From: an uncultured Pseudomonadota bacterium
Lineage (GTDB): Bacteria; Pseudomonadota; Gammaproteobacteria; Steroidobacterales; Steroidobacteraceae
DNA: 32,797 nucleotides
Direction of reading: 5' to 3'
NCBI GenBank assembly: GCA_903885195.1
Contig: CAISHQ010000172.1
Location: forward strand, 1-32,797
Part shown: in pieces, positions 9,114 to 17,967 of the stretch
Position numbering within the stretch: position 1 is the stretch's first letter
Layout: each line of letters opens with the position of its first letter
The notes under the pieces: model-generated
What the model was told of the DNA's origin: nothing
Seen by the model: the letters and a program-made list of their open reading frames with translations, nothing else
The model's database searches: none
Program-made: the position numbers and the translations under genes

Positions 9114-10984
9114 CCGTTTCCGGCGTAATCAAATCCGGCACCGCGAGTCCCTTCGAACGCGTACTCGCCGAGGCGACCCGAGCACTCGCCGGCGATGCGG
9201 CACTGAAGGTCGTGTTCGGTCCTTCCGGGCCGCGGCTCGAAGGCGATCGACTCTTGCTGCCTGTGCCGCCTGCGGAGTTATCGGCCACCCAGCGCGCGCT
9301 GCTACGCGGACACGCCGACCGACTCGCGCTGCGCCGGGCTTATCACGACCCGACCGTGCACGCGCGTTATCGTCCACCCGGCTACCGTGCTCGAGCCGTG
9401 TTCGACGCGCTCGAAGAAGCGCGCTGTCTGTCCTTCGGAGCGCGTGACCTTGAAGGCGTTGCCGCCAATATCGCTGCGGTCCAGCATGAAGAACTGCAAC
9501 GCAGCGGCGTGCTGCGCGGGCCCGGCGACAACTCCGAGGCCATGACCCACGCCCTCGCCCTGCTCGTTCGCGAGCAGCTCGCCGGACTGTCAGTACCTGC
9601 AGAAGCACAGCCGCTGGTGGATCGCTGGCGGCCGTACTTCGACAAGCGGCTCAAGGACGGGCTCGCAACCCTCGAGCGCACGTTGAACGACCAGGACGCC
9701 TATGCCCGCGAGCAACAGCGGGTGTTGCGCTCCTTGGGACTGGGACATGAGCTCGCCGAACCCCGAGTCGTGCCCCCCGCACCCGCCAAGACCAAGGCGG
9801 CGCCCCCACCGGCATCGCCCGGTTCAACCGCAGCCGGCACATCAGGCGAAGACTTGGGCGTGCAACGCGCACACGAAATCGCCGAAGAGGACGAACCCGA
9901 CATCGAACCGCGCACGCCGCAGGCGCAAACACGCTCGCCGCAGCCGCCGGCGGAGGGTGAACAGACATCAGACTCACCCGAGGGCAGCCGCCTGAGTCGC
10001 ATCGGTGAACTCGATCGCGATCATCCGAACCGCTCGTATCGAGTATTCACCCGAGCCCACGACGAGGTGTTCGAGGCCGAGGAACTCAGTGACAGCGCGA
10101 CGCTCGCTCGTTTGCGAGCTACGCTGGACGAGCAGGCGCGGCAACTGCCCGGCATCGTCGCGCGTCTCGCCCGCCGACTCGAACGCGCGCTGCGTGCGCA
10201 GCAGCGTCGTCGCTGGCAGTTCGATCTCGAGGAGGGAATTCTCGATCCGGCGCGACTTGCGCGCGTGCTGACCGAGCCGCTCGCTCCGCTGTCTTTCAAG
10301 CAGGAGACCGAAACCGATTTCAAGGATACGGTGGTCACTCTGCTACTCGACAATTCCGGCTCCATGCGCGGCCGGCCTATCCTGCTCACGGCTCTTTGCG
10401 CAGATCTGCTCGCGCGCACCCTGGAGCGCTGCGGCGTACGTACGGAAATTCTTGGCTTCACCACACGCGAGTGGGATGGCGGAAGATCGCGCGCCGACTG
10501 GATTGCCGCAGGCGCGCCGCGTAACCCTGGGCGACTGACGGACGTGCGTTACATCGTCTACAAGACGGCCGACACGGCGTGGCGCCGCGCACGTGCCAAC
10601 CTCGGTCTGCTGCTTCGCGATGATCTGATGAAGGACAACATCGACGGCGAGGCGCTGTGGTGGGCGTATCAGCGACTGCTCGCACGACCTGAGCGACGGC
10701 GGATACTCATGACCATCTCCGACGGCGTACCACTCGATCAAGCCACGCTGTCAGCCAACCCGGGGGGCTACCTCGACCAGCACCTGCGTCAGGTCATTCG
10801 CTGGATCGAAAAAGACGCCGCCGTCGAACTCGTCGCCATAGGCATCGGTCACGAGGTCGGCGATTACTACCGCAGGGCCGTAGCCATTGGCAGTACAGAC
10901 GATCTCGGCCCAGCGATGATTGGTGAGCTCGGCGGACTATTCGAGAACAGCCGGGAACCCGGCCGCGCGCAGGTCCGTACCTAG
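9074..10984 (+). CDS. cobT: Aerobic cobaltochelatase subunit CobT
   Basis: This protein of about 636 residues is the CobT partner of CobS in cobalt insertion. An N-terminal helical region carries [19 protein letters not shown] and the EEARC segment. A Pro/Ala- and acid-rich linker lies near residues 235-310. The C-terminal von Willebrand A domain has MIDAS motif DNSGSMRG starting at Asp426, then [42 protein letters not shown] and [15 protein letters not shown], all strongly CobT-like. The start is uncertain: TTG at 9074 gives the longest frame, while TTG at 9110 forms a TTGA overlap with the hydroxylase stop and would drop 12 residues. Its 3' end overlaps a convergent gene by 48 bases. It is separated from cobS by five genes, which is unusual because cobS and cobT are normally close together. 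Confidence 0.93.
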   Translation: MARGSVPTRRIDLTVSGVIKSGTASPFERVLAEATRALAGDAALKVVFGPSGPRLEGDRLLLPVPPAELSATQRALLRGHADRLALRRAYHDPTVHARYRPPGYRARAVFDALEEARCLSFGARDLEGVAANIAAVQHEELQRSGVLRGPGDNSEAMTHALALLVREQLAGLSVPAEAQPLVDRWRPYFDKRLKDGLATLERTLNDQDAYAREQQRVLRSLGLGHELAEPRVVPPAPAKTKAAPPPASPGSTAAGTSGEDLGVQRAHEIAEEDEPDIEPRTPQAQTRSPQPPAEGEQTSDSPEGSRLSRIGELDRDHPNRSYRVFTRAHDEVFEAEELSDSATLARLRATLDEQARQLPGIVARLARRLERALRAQQRRRWQFDLEEGILDPARLARVLTEPLAPLSFKQETETDFKDTVVTLLLDNSGSMRGRPILLTALCADLLARTLERCGVRTEILGFTTREWDGGRSRADWIAAGAPRNPGRLTDVRYIVYKTADTAWRRARANLGLLLRDDLMKDNIDGEALWWAYQRLLARPERRRILMTISDGVPLDQATLSANPGGYLDQHLRQVIRWIEKDAAVELVAIGIGHEVGDYYRRAVAIGSTDDLGPAMIGELGGLFENSREPGRAQVRT

Positions 10985-11845
10985 CGCATCCTCGAGCAGC
11001 TTGACGATCTGCGTCGACTGCGCGTCACCACCGTACTGCGAGCGACCACGGCGGAAAATCTGCTCAGTGAGCCCCGCAATCTCGAGCGGTACGCCGAACT
11101 TGCGGCCGTACTCGTAGGCAAAGCCGAGGTCCTTGCAGGCGAGGTCCATGGTGAAGTTGATGTTGTAGCTGCCGTTGAGCACGAGCTGACTCTCGGTCTC
11201 GTGCACGAAGCTTGTGCCCGAACTCGCCTTGATGGCGTAGAACGCCTGCGCGAGATCAAGGCCGCCACGCTTGGCGAGCATCAGCGCCTCACCGGCTGCA
11301 ACGAGGTGGATGAAGGCGAGCATGTTGGTGATCACCTTGATCACGCTGGCCTTGCCGAGCTCGCCCATGTAGAAAATTTGCCCACCCATGGCCTCTAGCG
11401 CCGCGCGGTGCTGCTCGAACACTGGCTGCTCGCCACCGACGAGCACCGTGATCTTGCCGGCCGCAGCCAGATGCACGCCACCCGTCACCGGACACTCGAG
11501 CGTCGCGACGCCGCGCGCCGCTGCGATGTCAGCCACCCGCTTGATCTCGCGCTCGTCCGTGGTGCTCATTTCGATCCAGGTCCCGCCGCGACGCAGGCCC
11601 TCGAGCACGCCATCCTTACCGGTCAACACGGCATTCGATGCGCTCGGTGACGGCAGACAAGTGATAACGCAGTCCACCTGCTCGGCCAGTGCGCGCGGCG
11701 AATCGGCCCACAGACATCCCGCATCGAGCAAGGGCTGTGCCGTTTCACGGTTCAAATCATTGACCACCACGGTGAAGCCCGCACGCCGCAGACTCGCCGC
11801 CAGATGTTTGCCGAGATTGCCAAGACCGATGTAGCCGTATTTCAC
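10937..11845 (-). CDS. NAD(P)-dependent beta-hydroxyacid dehydrogenase (3-hydroxyisobutyrate dehydrogenase family)
   Basis: A 302-residue protein from a GTG at 11845 with GGGG just upstream. The Rossmann fold starts at once (GLGNLG at residues 7-12). The family substrate motif [13 protein letters not shown] lies at 118-130, and the catalytic Lys170 sits in [10 protein letters not shown] with Asn174. Family enzymes oxidise 3-hydroxyisobutyrate, tartronate semialdehyde, 6-phosphogluconate-like or other beta-hydroxy acids. It follows the enolase-superfamily gene by 36 bases in the same direction, suggesting that a dehydratase product is later reduced or oxidised. Its last 48 bases overlap the convergent end of cobT. 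A methylmalonate-semialdehyde dehydrogenase-like gene at 27359 would fit a 3-hydroxyisobutyrate route, but it is 15 kb away. Confidence 0.88.
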   Translation of the reverse strand: MKYGYIGLGNLGKHLAASLRRAGFTVVVNDLNRETAQPLLDAGCLWADSPRALAEQVDCVITCLPSPSASNAVLTGKDGVLEGLRRGGTWIEMSTTDEREIKRVADIAAARGVATLECPVTGGVHLAAAGKITVLVGGEQPVFEQHRAALEAMGGQIFYMGELGKASVIKVITNMLAFIHLVAAGEALMLAKRGGLDLAQAFYAIKASSGTSFVHETESQLVLNGSYNINFTMDLACKDLGFAYEYGRKFGVPLEIAGLTEQIFRRGRSQYGGDAQSTQIVKLLEDALGTDLRAAGFPAVLE

Positions 11846-11881
11846 TGTGTGCCCCGTTTGGATGTTGTGTATGACGTTGGC

Positions 11882-12979
11882 TTATGCCGCGCGACGATGC
11901 TCTGCGCGGGCCAACCAAGCTGGGTTGATTTCCACACCCCAGCCCGGTGCCGAAGGAATTTGTACCCGACCTGCCTCTACGCGATACGGATCACCGATGA
12001 ACAACTCCTGCTGCCAAGGGTAGTAATCCGCGCCTTCGATGGAGAGCTCGAGGTATTTGCCCGCGTTCGGAATTGCACCGAGCAGATGCATGGTGCACAT
12101 CGTCACCAGAGACAGGTTGGCACTGTGTGGCGTGACCGGCAGACCGGCTGCGGCCGCCATGCGCGCGACGGTCAAGGTGCGCGTCATGCCACCCATGTAC
12201 ATGACGTCCGGCTGCACGATGTCCACGGCACGCAGGTCGATCATGCGTTGCCATGTGGCGAGGTCCCAGTCCTGTTCGCCGCCCGTCACATCCAGCGACA
12301 GTGCCGCAGTGACTTCGCGAGTCTGCTCGAGATGCCAGTAAGGACAGGGTTCCTCGAAATGGCCGACGCCCTCCTGCTCGAGCAGCCGACCGACTTCGAT
12401 GGCCCGGCGCGGCGAGTAGCCACTGTTGGCGTCGACGAGCTTGTCGATGCCATCACCCAGGGCTCGCGCGACGGTAGGCACGATCTTCTCGGTGCGCCCC
12501 GGCCACTCGTCGATGTCACGACCGCATTCGGCGGCCACCCGCCACTTGAAGGCGGTGAAGCCGAGTTCATCGCGCAGACGAACCAGCCGCTCCGCCTCGG
12601 CCTCGGGAGTAATGTCACGTTTCATGGAGGATGCGTAGGCACGCAACCACCCCGGCTTGCCACCGAGTAATTCGACGACCGGCTTGCCAGCCACGCGACC
12701 GTGCAAATCCCATAGTGCCGTGTCGAGACCCGCCAAAGCACGGCAGCGATAGCTGCCCGGGAACTTATGCTCCTTCTCCTCGACGCGATCGATCAACGCC
12801 TGGATGTCGTCGGCCCGCTGCCCCAGTGCCCAAGGCACGACCTGACGATGAAATACCTGTGCCGTGATGTCGGCGTTGTAGGTCGAAGTCTGGCCCCACC
12901 CGATCGCCCCATCATCCGTCGTCAGTTTGACGAAGCAGACGAACTCGTTAGCGAAGGTTTCAAGTTGCGCGATCTTCAT
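11882..12979 (-). CDS. Mandelate racemase/muconate lactonizing enzyme (enolase superfamily), acid-sugar-dehydratase-like
   Basis: A 365-residue enolase-superfamily protein. The N-terminal capping domain is residues 1-115. In the barrel are FKWR (Lys145, Arg147), metal ligands Asp183 (VDANSGY), Glu209 (FEEP) and Glu235 (GGEQD), Asp258 (VQPD) and His285 (TPHSAN). The Lys-x-Arg plus His/Asp set belongs to the mandelate-racemase subgroup, which abstracts a proton next to a carboxylate. Most members dehydrate sugar acids such as galactarate, tartrate or fuconate. The ATG at 12979 lacks a ribosome site but has a -10-like TAGCAT eleven bases upstream. It forms an operon with the dehydrogenase downstream and diverges from an SDR gene. 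The exact substrate is unknown. Confidence 0.87.
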   Translation of the reverse strand: MKIAQLETFANEFVCFVKLTTDDGAIGWGQTSTYNADITAQVFHRQVVPWALGQRADDIQALIDRVEEKEHKFPGSYRCRALAGLDTALWDLHGRVAGKPVVELLGGKPGWLRAYASSMKRDITPEAEAERLVRLRDELGFTAFKWRVAAECGRDIDEWPGRTEKIVPTVARALGDGIDKLVDANSGYSPRRAIEVGRLLEQEGVGHFEEPCPYWHLEQTREVTAALSLDVTGGEQDWDLATWQRMIDLRAVDIVQPDVMYMGGMTRTLTVARMAAAAGLPVTPHSANLSLVTMCTMHLLGAIPNAGKYLELSIEGADYYPWQQELFIGDPYRVEAGRVQIPSAPGWGVEINPAWLARAEHRRAA

Positions 12980-13091
12980 ATTGCGGCCGGATGCTAGCCC
13001 ACGGACTGGTCATCACACGACTGGAAAGCGACTCTGGCTTGCTAGATTGCGCCCCGCTCCCTTTCGCACCTGCCGGCATAATCTGCGAGCA
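12980..13091. promoter_or_regulatory. Divergent promoter region between the enolase-superfamily gene and the SDR gene
   Basis: In 112 bases, the minus strand has TAGCAT (plus coordinates 12991-12996) eleven bases before its ATG. The plus strand has CATAAT at 13077-13082 nine bases before the ATG at 13092, and an alternative TAGATT at 13043-13048. Neither gene has a clear Shine-Dalgarno sequence, so the close spacing suggests leaderless or nearly leaderless transcripts. No clear -35 or operator symmetry is visible. Confidence 0.35.
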
Positions 13092-13883
13092 ATGAACACG
13101 CAGATGCGAACGGCAGTCATCACGGGTGCGGCTCAAGGTCTCGGTCGGGTCACGGCCGAGACACTCGCGGAGGCCGGCTTTGCGGTCATGCTGCTCGATC
13201 TGCAACCGCTCGATGCAATCGTGACGGAGCTTCGCGCGAAAGGCCACACGGCGCACGGTCTGAGTGGCGACATCGCCGACGAGGCGTTCGTGCAGCAAGC
13301 GGCCGCCGAAGTGGCCCTGACGATGGGCGGCGCCGAGGTGCTGGTGAACAACGCTGGTATCAGCCAGATCATCCCCGCCGAGCAACTCACGGCGGCGCAA
13401 TGGCGTCGGGTCATGGACGTCAATCTGCTTGGCCCCTTCCTGCTCTGCCGCGAGTTCGGTCGTCAGATGCTCGCGAAGGGTCGCGGCAGCATCATCAACG
13501 TCGCCTCGGTCGCAGGCCTTGGTGCGGTCGCGCACCGTAGTGCCTATAACGCCTCGAAACACGGTCTCATTGGCCTTACGCGAACGCTCGCCGCCGAATG
13601 GGGCGGCCGCGGAGTGCGCGTGAATGCCGTGTGCCCGGGTTGGATCAAGACCGAGATGGACGTCGCCGATCAGGGTTCCGGCAACTACAGCGACGCCGAC
13701 ATCATCGATCGTGTGCCCATGGCCCGCTTCGCCTACCCGGGTGACGTCGCGGCGGCGATCAACTTCCTCGCGAGCGAGCACAGCGCGTTCATCAACGGCG
13801 TCAGTCTGCCGGTGGATGGCGGTTGGTCGTCGGACCTCGGCTGGGAGTCGTTGCGACGTCGAACGCGCCATCCCGGCAGCTGA
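13092..13883 (+). CDS. Short-chain dehydrogenase/reductase (classical SDR)
   Basis: A 263-residue classical SDR. Motifs are TGAAQGLG at residues 11-18, an acidic Asp36 after the second strand that favours NAD(H), NNAG near 86-89, catalytic Ser139 in NVASVAG, Tyr152 and Lys156 in YNASK, and the C-terminal FINGVSLPVDGGWSSD. It oxidises a secondary alcohol or reduces a ketone; substrate unknown, as usual for the family. The ATG at 13092 is chosen because the SDR fold begins directly after it; the frame is open further upstream but that text is not conserved. It precedes the MttB-FAD dehydrogenase group by 64 bases and may share its induction. Confidence 0.9.
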   Translation: MNTQMRTAVITGAAQGLGRVTAETLAEAGFAVMLLDLQPLDAIVTELRAKGHTAHGLSGDIADEAFVQQAAAEVALTMGGAEVLVNNAGISQIIPAEQLTAAQWRRVMDVNLLGPFLLCREFGRQMLAKGRGSIINVASVAGLGAVAHRSAYNASKHGLIGLTRTLAAEWGGRGVRVNAVCPGWIKTEMDVADQGSGNYSDADIIDRVPMARFAYPGDVAAAINFLASEHSAFINGVSLPVDGGWSSDLGWESLRRRTRHPGS

Positions 13884-13894
13884 GTCGAACCGGA

Positions 13895-13900
13895 TACACT
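13895..13900 (+). promoter_or_regulatory. Possible -10 element before the third MttB-family gene
   Basis: TACACT matches the -10 consensus at four of six positions. It lies just after the SDR stop, 47 bases before the ATG at 13948, and leaves a leader with GAGGAC as ribosome site. A good -35 is not visible, so a separate promoter for the demethylation genes is only possible. Confidence 0.25.
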
Positions 13901-13947
13901 GCGCCTTGCGATCAGGATCACCGAAATTCGAATGAGGACGACAGCCG

Positions 13948-15510
13948 ATGAATGACCCCGCGCAGGACGCTCCGTCAACGGCCGAGCGCCGTCCGCGTCG
14001 CCGCGCCGCCGCGCCGGTCGCCGACACACCCGCTCGGCAATCGCGTTACCGGCACCTCGTCAATCCGTTCGAGCCGCTCAAAGTATTCTCCGACGATCAG
14101 GTCGCCGCCATCCACGCGAGCGCTCTGACCATGCTCGAAAATCAGGGCATGCGGGTGCTGCTGCCTGAGGCCCGCGAAACCTACCGCCGCGGCGGCGGGC
14201 AGGTGGACGAGTCGACGCTGACCGTGCGCCTGGATCGCGGACTTGTCGAACAGTGCCTTGCGCTTGCGCCGCGCGAAATCGTGTTGCGTGCTGCACGGCC
14301 GGAGTTCGACATGCCGGTGTGGGGCAAGCACGTGATGTTCGCGCCCACCTCGGGCCCGCCAAACATCATGGACACCACGCGCGGCAAACGCGCCGGGTCC
14401 TTCGAGGACTTCTGCAACATCATCAAGATTTGTCAGAGCTTCGAGGTCATGCACGGGCTCGGCGGCTTGGTCGAGCCGCAGGACATTCCGGTCCAGTTCC
14501 GCCATCTCGAAACCACGCGCGCAATGCTGTTGATGTCGGACAAGATCCCGAAGGTGTATGCGCGCGGCCCCGGACAGACCGTCGACAACTTCGAGATGAT
14601 CCGCATCGCCTACGGACTGACCGAAGAAGAATTCCGGTCGCGGCCCTGCGTCACCACCATCATCAATACGAACTCGCCGCTGCAGCTCGACATCCCGATG
14701 GCGAACGGCATCATGGATTACGCGGCAGCGGGTCAAGTGCTGATCATCACGCCCTTCACGCTCGCCGGAGCGATGGCGCCCGTGACCATTGCGGGGGCGC
14801 TCACTCTCGCGCACGCCGAGGCGCTGGCCGGGCTGTGCCTTGCGCAAATGGTGAGACCGGGCGCGCCCATCATCTACGGCAGCTTCACCTCGAACGTCGA
14901 CATGAAATCGGGCTCGCCGGCCTTCGGTACCCCGGAGTACGTGAAGGCCGCGTTCGGCGCGGGGCAACTCGCCCGACACATCGGCCTGCCCTGGCGCTCA
15001 TCGAACGCGACCGCATCCAACTGCGCCGACGCGCAGTCGGCCTACGAGTCGCAGATGAGCCTCTGGGGCGCGTTGATGGGCGGTTGCAACTACATCCTGC
15101 ACGCGGCCGGATGGCTCGAGGGCGGCCTGACCACCTCGTACGAGAAATTCATCCTCGACATCGAGATGCTGCAGATGTTCGCCGAGGTTTTCCAGCCCGT
15201 TGGCGCGAGCGCGGACGACATCGCCCTTGATGCCGTGGCCGAGGTCGGTGCTGGCGGACATTTCTTTGGTTGTGCCCATACGATGGCGCGCTACCGAACG
15301 GCCTTCTACGCCCCGCTTGTCTCGGACTGGCAGAACTTCGGCCAGTGGGAGGCTGCCGGCGCAAAGACCGCCACCGAGCGCGCCGCCGAGATCTGGCGGC
15401 AGGTGGTCGATGCCTACCAGCCCCCTGCGCGTGACCCGGCCATCGTCGAGGCACTCAATGATTACGTCGCCCGCCGCACGGCTGAAGGTGGCGCGCCCCC
15501 GGTGAGTTAA
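13948..15510 (+). CDS. MttB-family methyltransferase-like protein (third copy)
   Basis: A 520-residue protein with a basic, Ala/Arg-rich N-terminal tail of about 40 residues followed by the MttB TIM barrel. Typical text includes MLENQGMRVL, FAPTSGPPNIMD, IINTNSPLQLD, AGAMAPVTIAGAL, VRPGAPIIYGSF, SGSPAFGTPEY, CADAQSAYES and AGWLEGGLTTSYEKFILDIEM. It keeps the family frame but differs clearly from the copies at 6607 and 19342 (SSNATASN where they have SGGGLC), suggesting another substrate. There is no amber codon. It stops 21 bases before the FAD-GcvT dehydrogenase, the tightest link in the window between an MttB homologue and an enzyme of methylglycine breakdown. A glycine-betaine or related demethylase is plausible but unproven. 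Confidence 0.9.
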   Translation: MNDPAQDAPSTAERRPRRRAAAPVADTPARQSRYRHLVNPFEPLKVFSDDQVAAIHASALTMLENQGMRVLLPEARETYRRGGGQVDESTLTVRLDRGLVEQCLALAPREIVLRAARPEFDMPVWGKHVMFAPTSGPPNIMDTTRGKRAGSFEDFCNIIKICQSFEVMHGLGGLVEPQDIPVQFRHLETTRAMLLMSDKIPKVYARGPGQTVDNFEMIRIAYGLTEEEFRSRPCVTTIINTNSPLQLDIPMANGIMDYAAAGQVLIITPFTLAGAMAPVTIAGALTLAHAEALAGLCLAQMVRPGAPIIYGSFTSNVDMKSGSPAFGTPEYVKAAFGAGQLARHIGLPWRSSNATASNCADAQSAYESQMSLWGALMGGCNYILHAAGWLEGGLTTSYEKFILDIEMLQMFAEVFQPVGASADDIALDAVAEVGAGGHFFGCAHTMARYRTAFYAPLVSDWQNFGQWEAAGAKTATERAAEIWRQVVDAYQPPARDPAIVEALNDYVARRTAEGGAPPVS

Positions 15511-15531
15511 CCCAGACGGAAGAGATCGAAC

Positions 15532-17943
15532 ATGAAGAACACGGCACAGGTGGTGGTGATCGGCGGCGGCGTGGTCGGCGTCAGCGTGCTGTATCACCTG
15601 ACCAAGGCAGGCTGGCGGGACGTGATGCTCATCGAGCGGGCCGAACTCACCTCGGGCTCGACGTGGCACGCCGCCGGCGGCATGCACACGGTCAACGGTG
15701 ATCCGAACGTCGCCAAGCTGCAGCAGTACACGATCAACCTGTACCGCGAGCTTGAGCAAATTTCGGGGCAATCTTGCGGTCTGCACATCACTGGCGGGCT
15801 GATGCTCGCCGGCACGCCGGAGCGTCTCGACTGGCTGAAGATGACGGTAGCCCGGGGCCGATACCTCGGCATGGAACTCGAGCTCATCGATATGGTGGAA
15901 ACGAAGAAACGTTATCCGCTGCTTGATGAGCGGCATTTCGTGGGCGCGATCTACGATCCGATCGAAGGACATGTGGACCCGTATGGCGTCACCCACGCCT
16001 ATGCCAAGGCAGCGCAGATTGGTGGTGCCGAGATCGTGCGCCAGTGCCGAGTCACTGACCTACGGCAGCGCGCCGACGGCAGCTGGGATGTGATCACCGA
16101 GCAGGGCAACGTGCATGCCGAGCACGTCGTCAACGCCGGCGGCCTTTGGGCCCGCGAGGTCGGTCGCATGGTGGGGCTCGAGTTGCCCATCCTCGCGATG
16201 GAACACCAGTACATCATCACCGACGATTTGCCGGAACTCGCCGGACAACCCGAGTTGCTGCACGTCATCGACTTCGAGGGTGAGATCTACATGCGCCAGG
16301 AGCGCGGTGGCGTGCTGCTCGGCACCTACGAGCGCGCCGGGGTCCCCTGGTCGCCGCGCACGACACCCTGGGACTTCGGGCAGGATCTGCTGCCGAATGA
16401 TCTCGAGCGCATCGCGCCGAGTCTCGAAGTCGGCTTCAAACATTTCCCGCGCCTCGGCGAGGTCGGCATTCGCAAGATCGTCAACGGCCCGTTCACGTTC
16501 GCACCGGATGGCAACCCGCTCGTCGGGCCTGTGCCCGGACTGCGCAACTTCTGGGTGGCCTGCGGCGTCATGGCAGGTTTCAGCCAGGGCGGCGGCGTTG
16601 GCCTCGCGCTCTCGCACTGGATGGTCGATGGCGATCCGGGCGCCGACATCTGGGCGATGGACGTCGCCCGCTATGGCGAGTGGGCCACACGCAGCTACAC
16701 CAACACCAAGGTCCGCGAGAATTACTCGCGTCGCTTCCGCATCCGCTTCCCCAACGAGGAGTTGCCGGCCGCACGACCGCTGAAGACCACGCCGATCTAC
16801 GAGCCCTTGAAGGCGGAGAATCCGCTGTGGGGCGATTACTGCGGTCTCGAGCATGCCTTGTGGTTTGCGCCGCAGGGCAGCGCAGCGCACGAGGAGGTGA
16901 CCTTCCGACGCTCCAATGCGCACGAACATGTGGGCGCCGAGTGCCGAGCGGTGCGCGACGCTGTCGGCATGATCGAGATCTCCAATTACGGCAAGTTCGA
17001 AGTCACGGGCCGGGATGCCGAACGCTGGCTTGGACGCGTCATGGCCAACAAGGTGCCAGCCAAGGGCCGAGTCACGCTCACACCGATGTTGAACGAGCGT
17101 GGCAAGCTCATCGGTGATTTCACCATGTGCCGCATCAACGCCGAACGCTTTTTGCTGATCGGCACCTACGCCGCCGAACGCTTCTACCAGCGCTGGTTCG
17201 AAGCACGCACGGCGGGCTTTGACGTGCAGGTTCGAGCCTGCGCGATGGAGTGGCTGGGGCTTGCGTTGGCAGGTCCCGCCTCCCGCGAAGTGCTGCAGAC
17301 GCTCGTCGATGAGGATCTGTCGACCAAGGCATTCCCGTTCATGTCCTTCGGCGCGATGGACGTGGGACTCGTGCCTGCGCTCGTCGGTCGACTGTCCTTC
17401 ACGGGTGAACTCGGCTACGAGATCTGGGTGAAGAACGAATTCCAGCGCGAGCTCTACACGCGGCTCGTCGCCGCGGGTAAACCGTTCGGGCTGCGGCACT
17501 TTGGCGGGCGCGCTCTCAACTCGCTGCGCATGGAAAAAAGCTTTGGCAGCTGGGCCCGCGAGTATCGGCCGATCTACGGCCCGTACGAGGCGGGACTCGA
17601 TCGGTTCGTCGACCTCAACAAGCCCGAGTTCGTCGGCCGCGAGGCCGCCGTCGCCGAGAAATCACAGGGCGGCGCGCGCAAGCTCATCACCCTCGAAATC
17701 GACGCGCGCGACTGCGATGCGATCGCCGATGAGCCGATTTGGCTCGACGGCAACGTCGTCGGCTGGGTGACCTCGGGTGCCTACGGTCACGCCTCGCGCA
17801 AGTCACTCGCCCTCGGTTACGTGGATGCCGCCTGCGCGCAGGCCACGAGTGGTTTCGAAGTCGAGCTCATCGGCGAGCGTCGACCCGCCCTGCGCCTTGC
17901 AACACCCGCCGTGGATCCGACCGGCCAACGCATGCGCACCTAA
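15532..17943 (+). CDS. Dimethylglycine/sarcosine dehydrogenase-like FAD oxidoreductase fused to GcvT domain
   Basis: An 803-residue two-part enzyme. Residues 1 to about 380 form a DAO-type FAD domain: GGGVVG at 11-16, and STWHAAGG, in which His46 is at the position covalently joined to FAD in dimethylglycine and sarcosine dehydrogenases. After a linker (YSRRFRIRFPNEE..RPLKTTPIYE), residues about 430-803 are an aminomethyltransferase (GcvT) fold with SNYGKFEVTG, RGKLIGDFTMCRI, FTGELGYEIWV and LRMEKSFGSWAREY. Such fusions oxidise an N-methyl group and pass the carbon to tetrahydrofolate, or release formaldehyde when folate is absent. GGAAGAG precedes the ATG. It lies between an MttB-family gene and a homocysteine methyltransferase-like gene. 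Dimethylglycine, sarcosine or another N-methyl amino acid are all possible substrates. Confidence 0.9.
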   Translation: MKNTAQVVVIGGGVVGVSVLYHLTKAGWRDVMLIERAELTSGSTWHAAGGMHTVNGDPNVAKLQQYTINLYRELEQISGQSCGLHITGGLMLAGTPERLDWLKMTVARGRYLGMELELIDMVETKKRYPLLDERHFVGAIYDPIEGHVDPYGVTHAYAKAAQIGGAEIVRQCRVTDLRQRADGSWDVITEQGNVHAEHVVNAGGLWAREVGRMVGLELPILAMEHQYIITDDLPELAGQPELLHVIDFEGEIYMRQERGGVLLGTYERAGVPWSPRTTPWDFGQDLLPNDLERIAPSLEVGFKHFPRLGEVGIRKIVNGPFTFAPDGNPLVGPVPGLRNFWVACGVMAGFSQGGGVGLALSHWMVDGDPGADIWAMDVARYGEWATRSYTNTKVRENYSRRFRIRFPNEELPAARPLKTTPIYEPLKAENPLWGDYCGLEHALWFAPQGSAAHEEVTFRRSNAHEHVGAECRAVRDAVGMIEISNYGKFEVTGRDAERWLGRVMANKVPAKGRVTLTPMLNERGKLIGDFTMCRINAERFLLIGTYAAERFYQRWFEARTAGFDVQVRACAMEWLGLALAGPASREVLQTLVDEDLSTKAFPFMSFGAMDVGLVPALVGRLSFTGELGYEIWVKNEFQRELYTRLVAAGKPFGLRHFGGRALNSLRMEKSFGSWAREYRPIYGPYEAGLDRFVDLNKPEFVGREAAVAEKSQGGARKLITLEIDARDCDAIADEPIWLDGNVVGWVTSGAYGHASRKSLALGYVDAACAQATSGFEVELIGERRPALRLATPAVDPTGQRMRT

Positions 17944-17967
17944 GGCGCTGCGGGTCCGCCATCGCAC

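Noticed and set aside
16060-17499. Minus-strand open frame of 479 codons opposite the FAD-GcvT gene
   Set aside because: It is a codon-bias shadow. The plus-strand product has full FAD and GcvT motifs.
15532-17943. A frameshift or two separate genes for the FAD and GcvT parts
   Set aside because: One continuous frame covers both domains, as in known dimethylglycine and sarcosine dehydrogenases.
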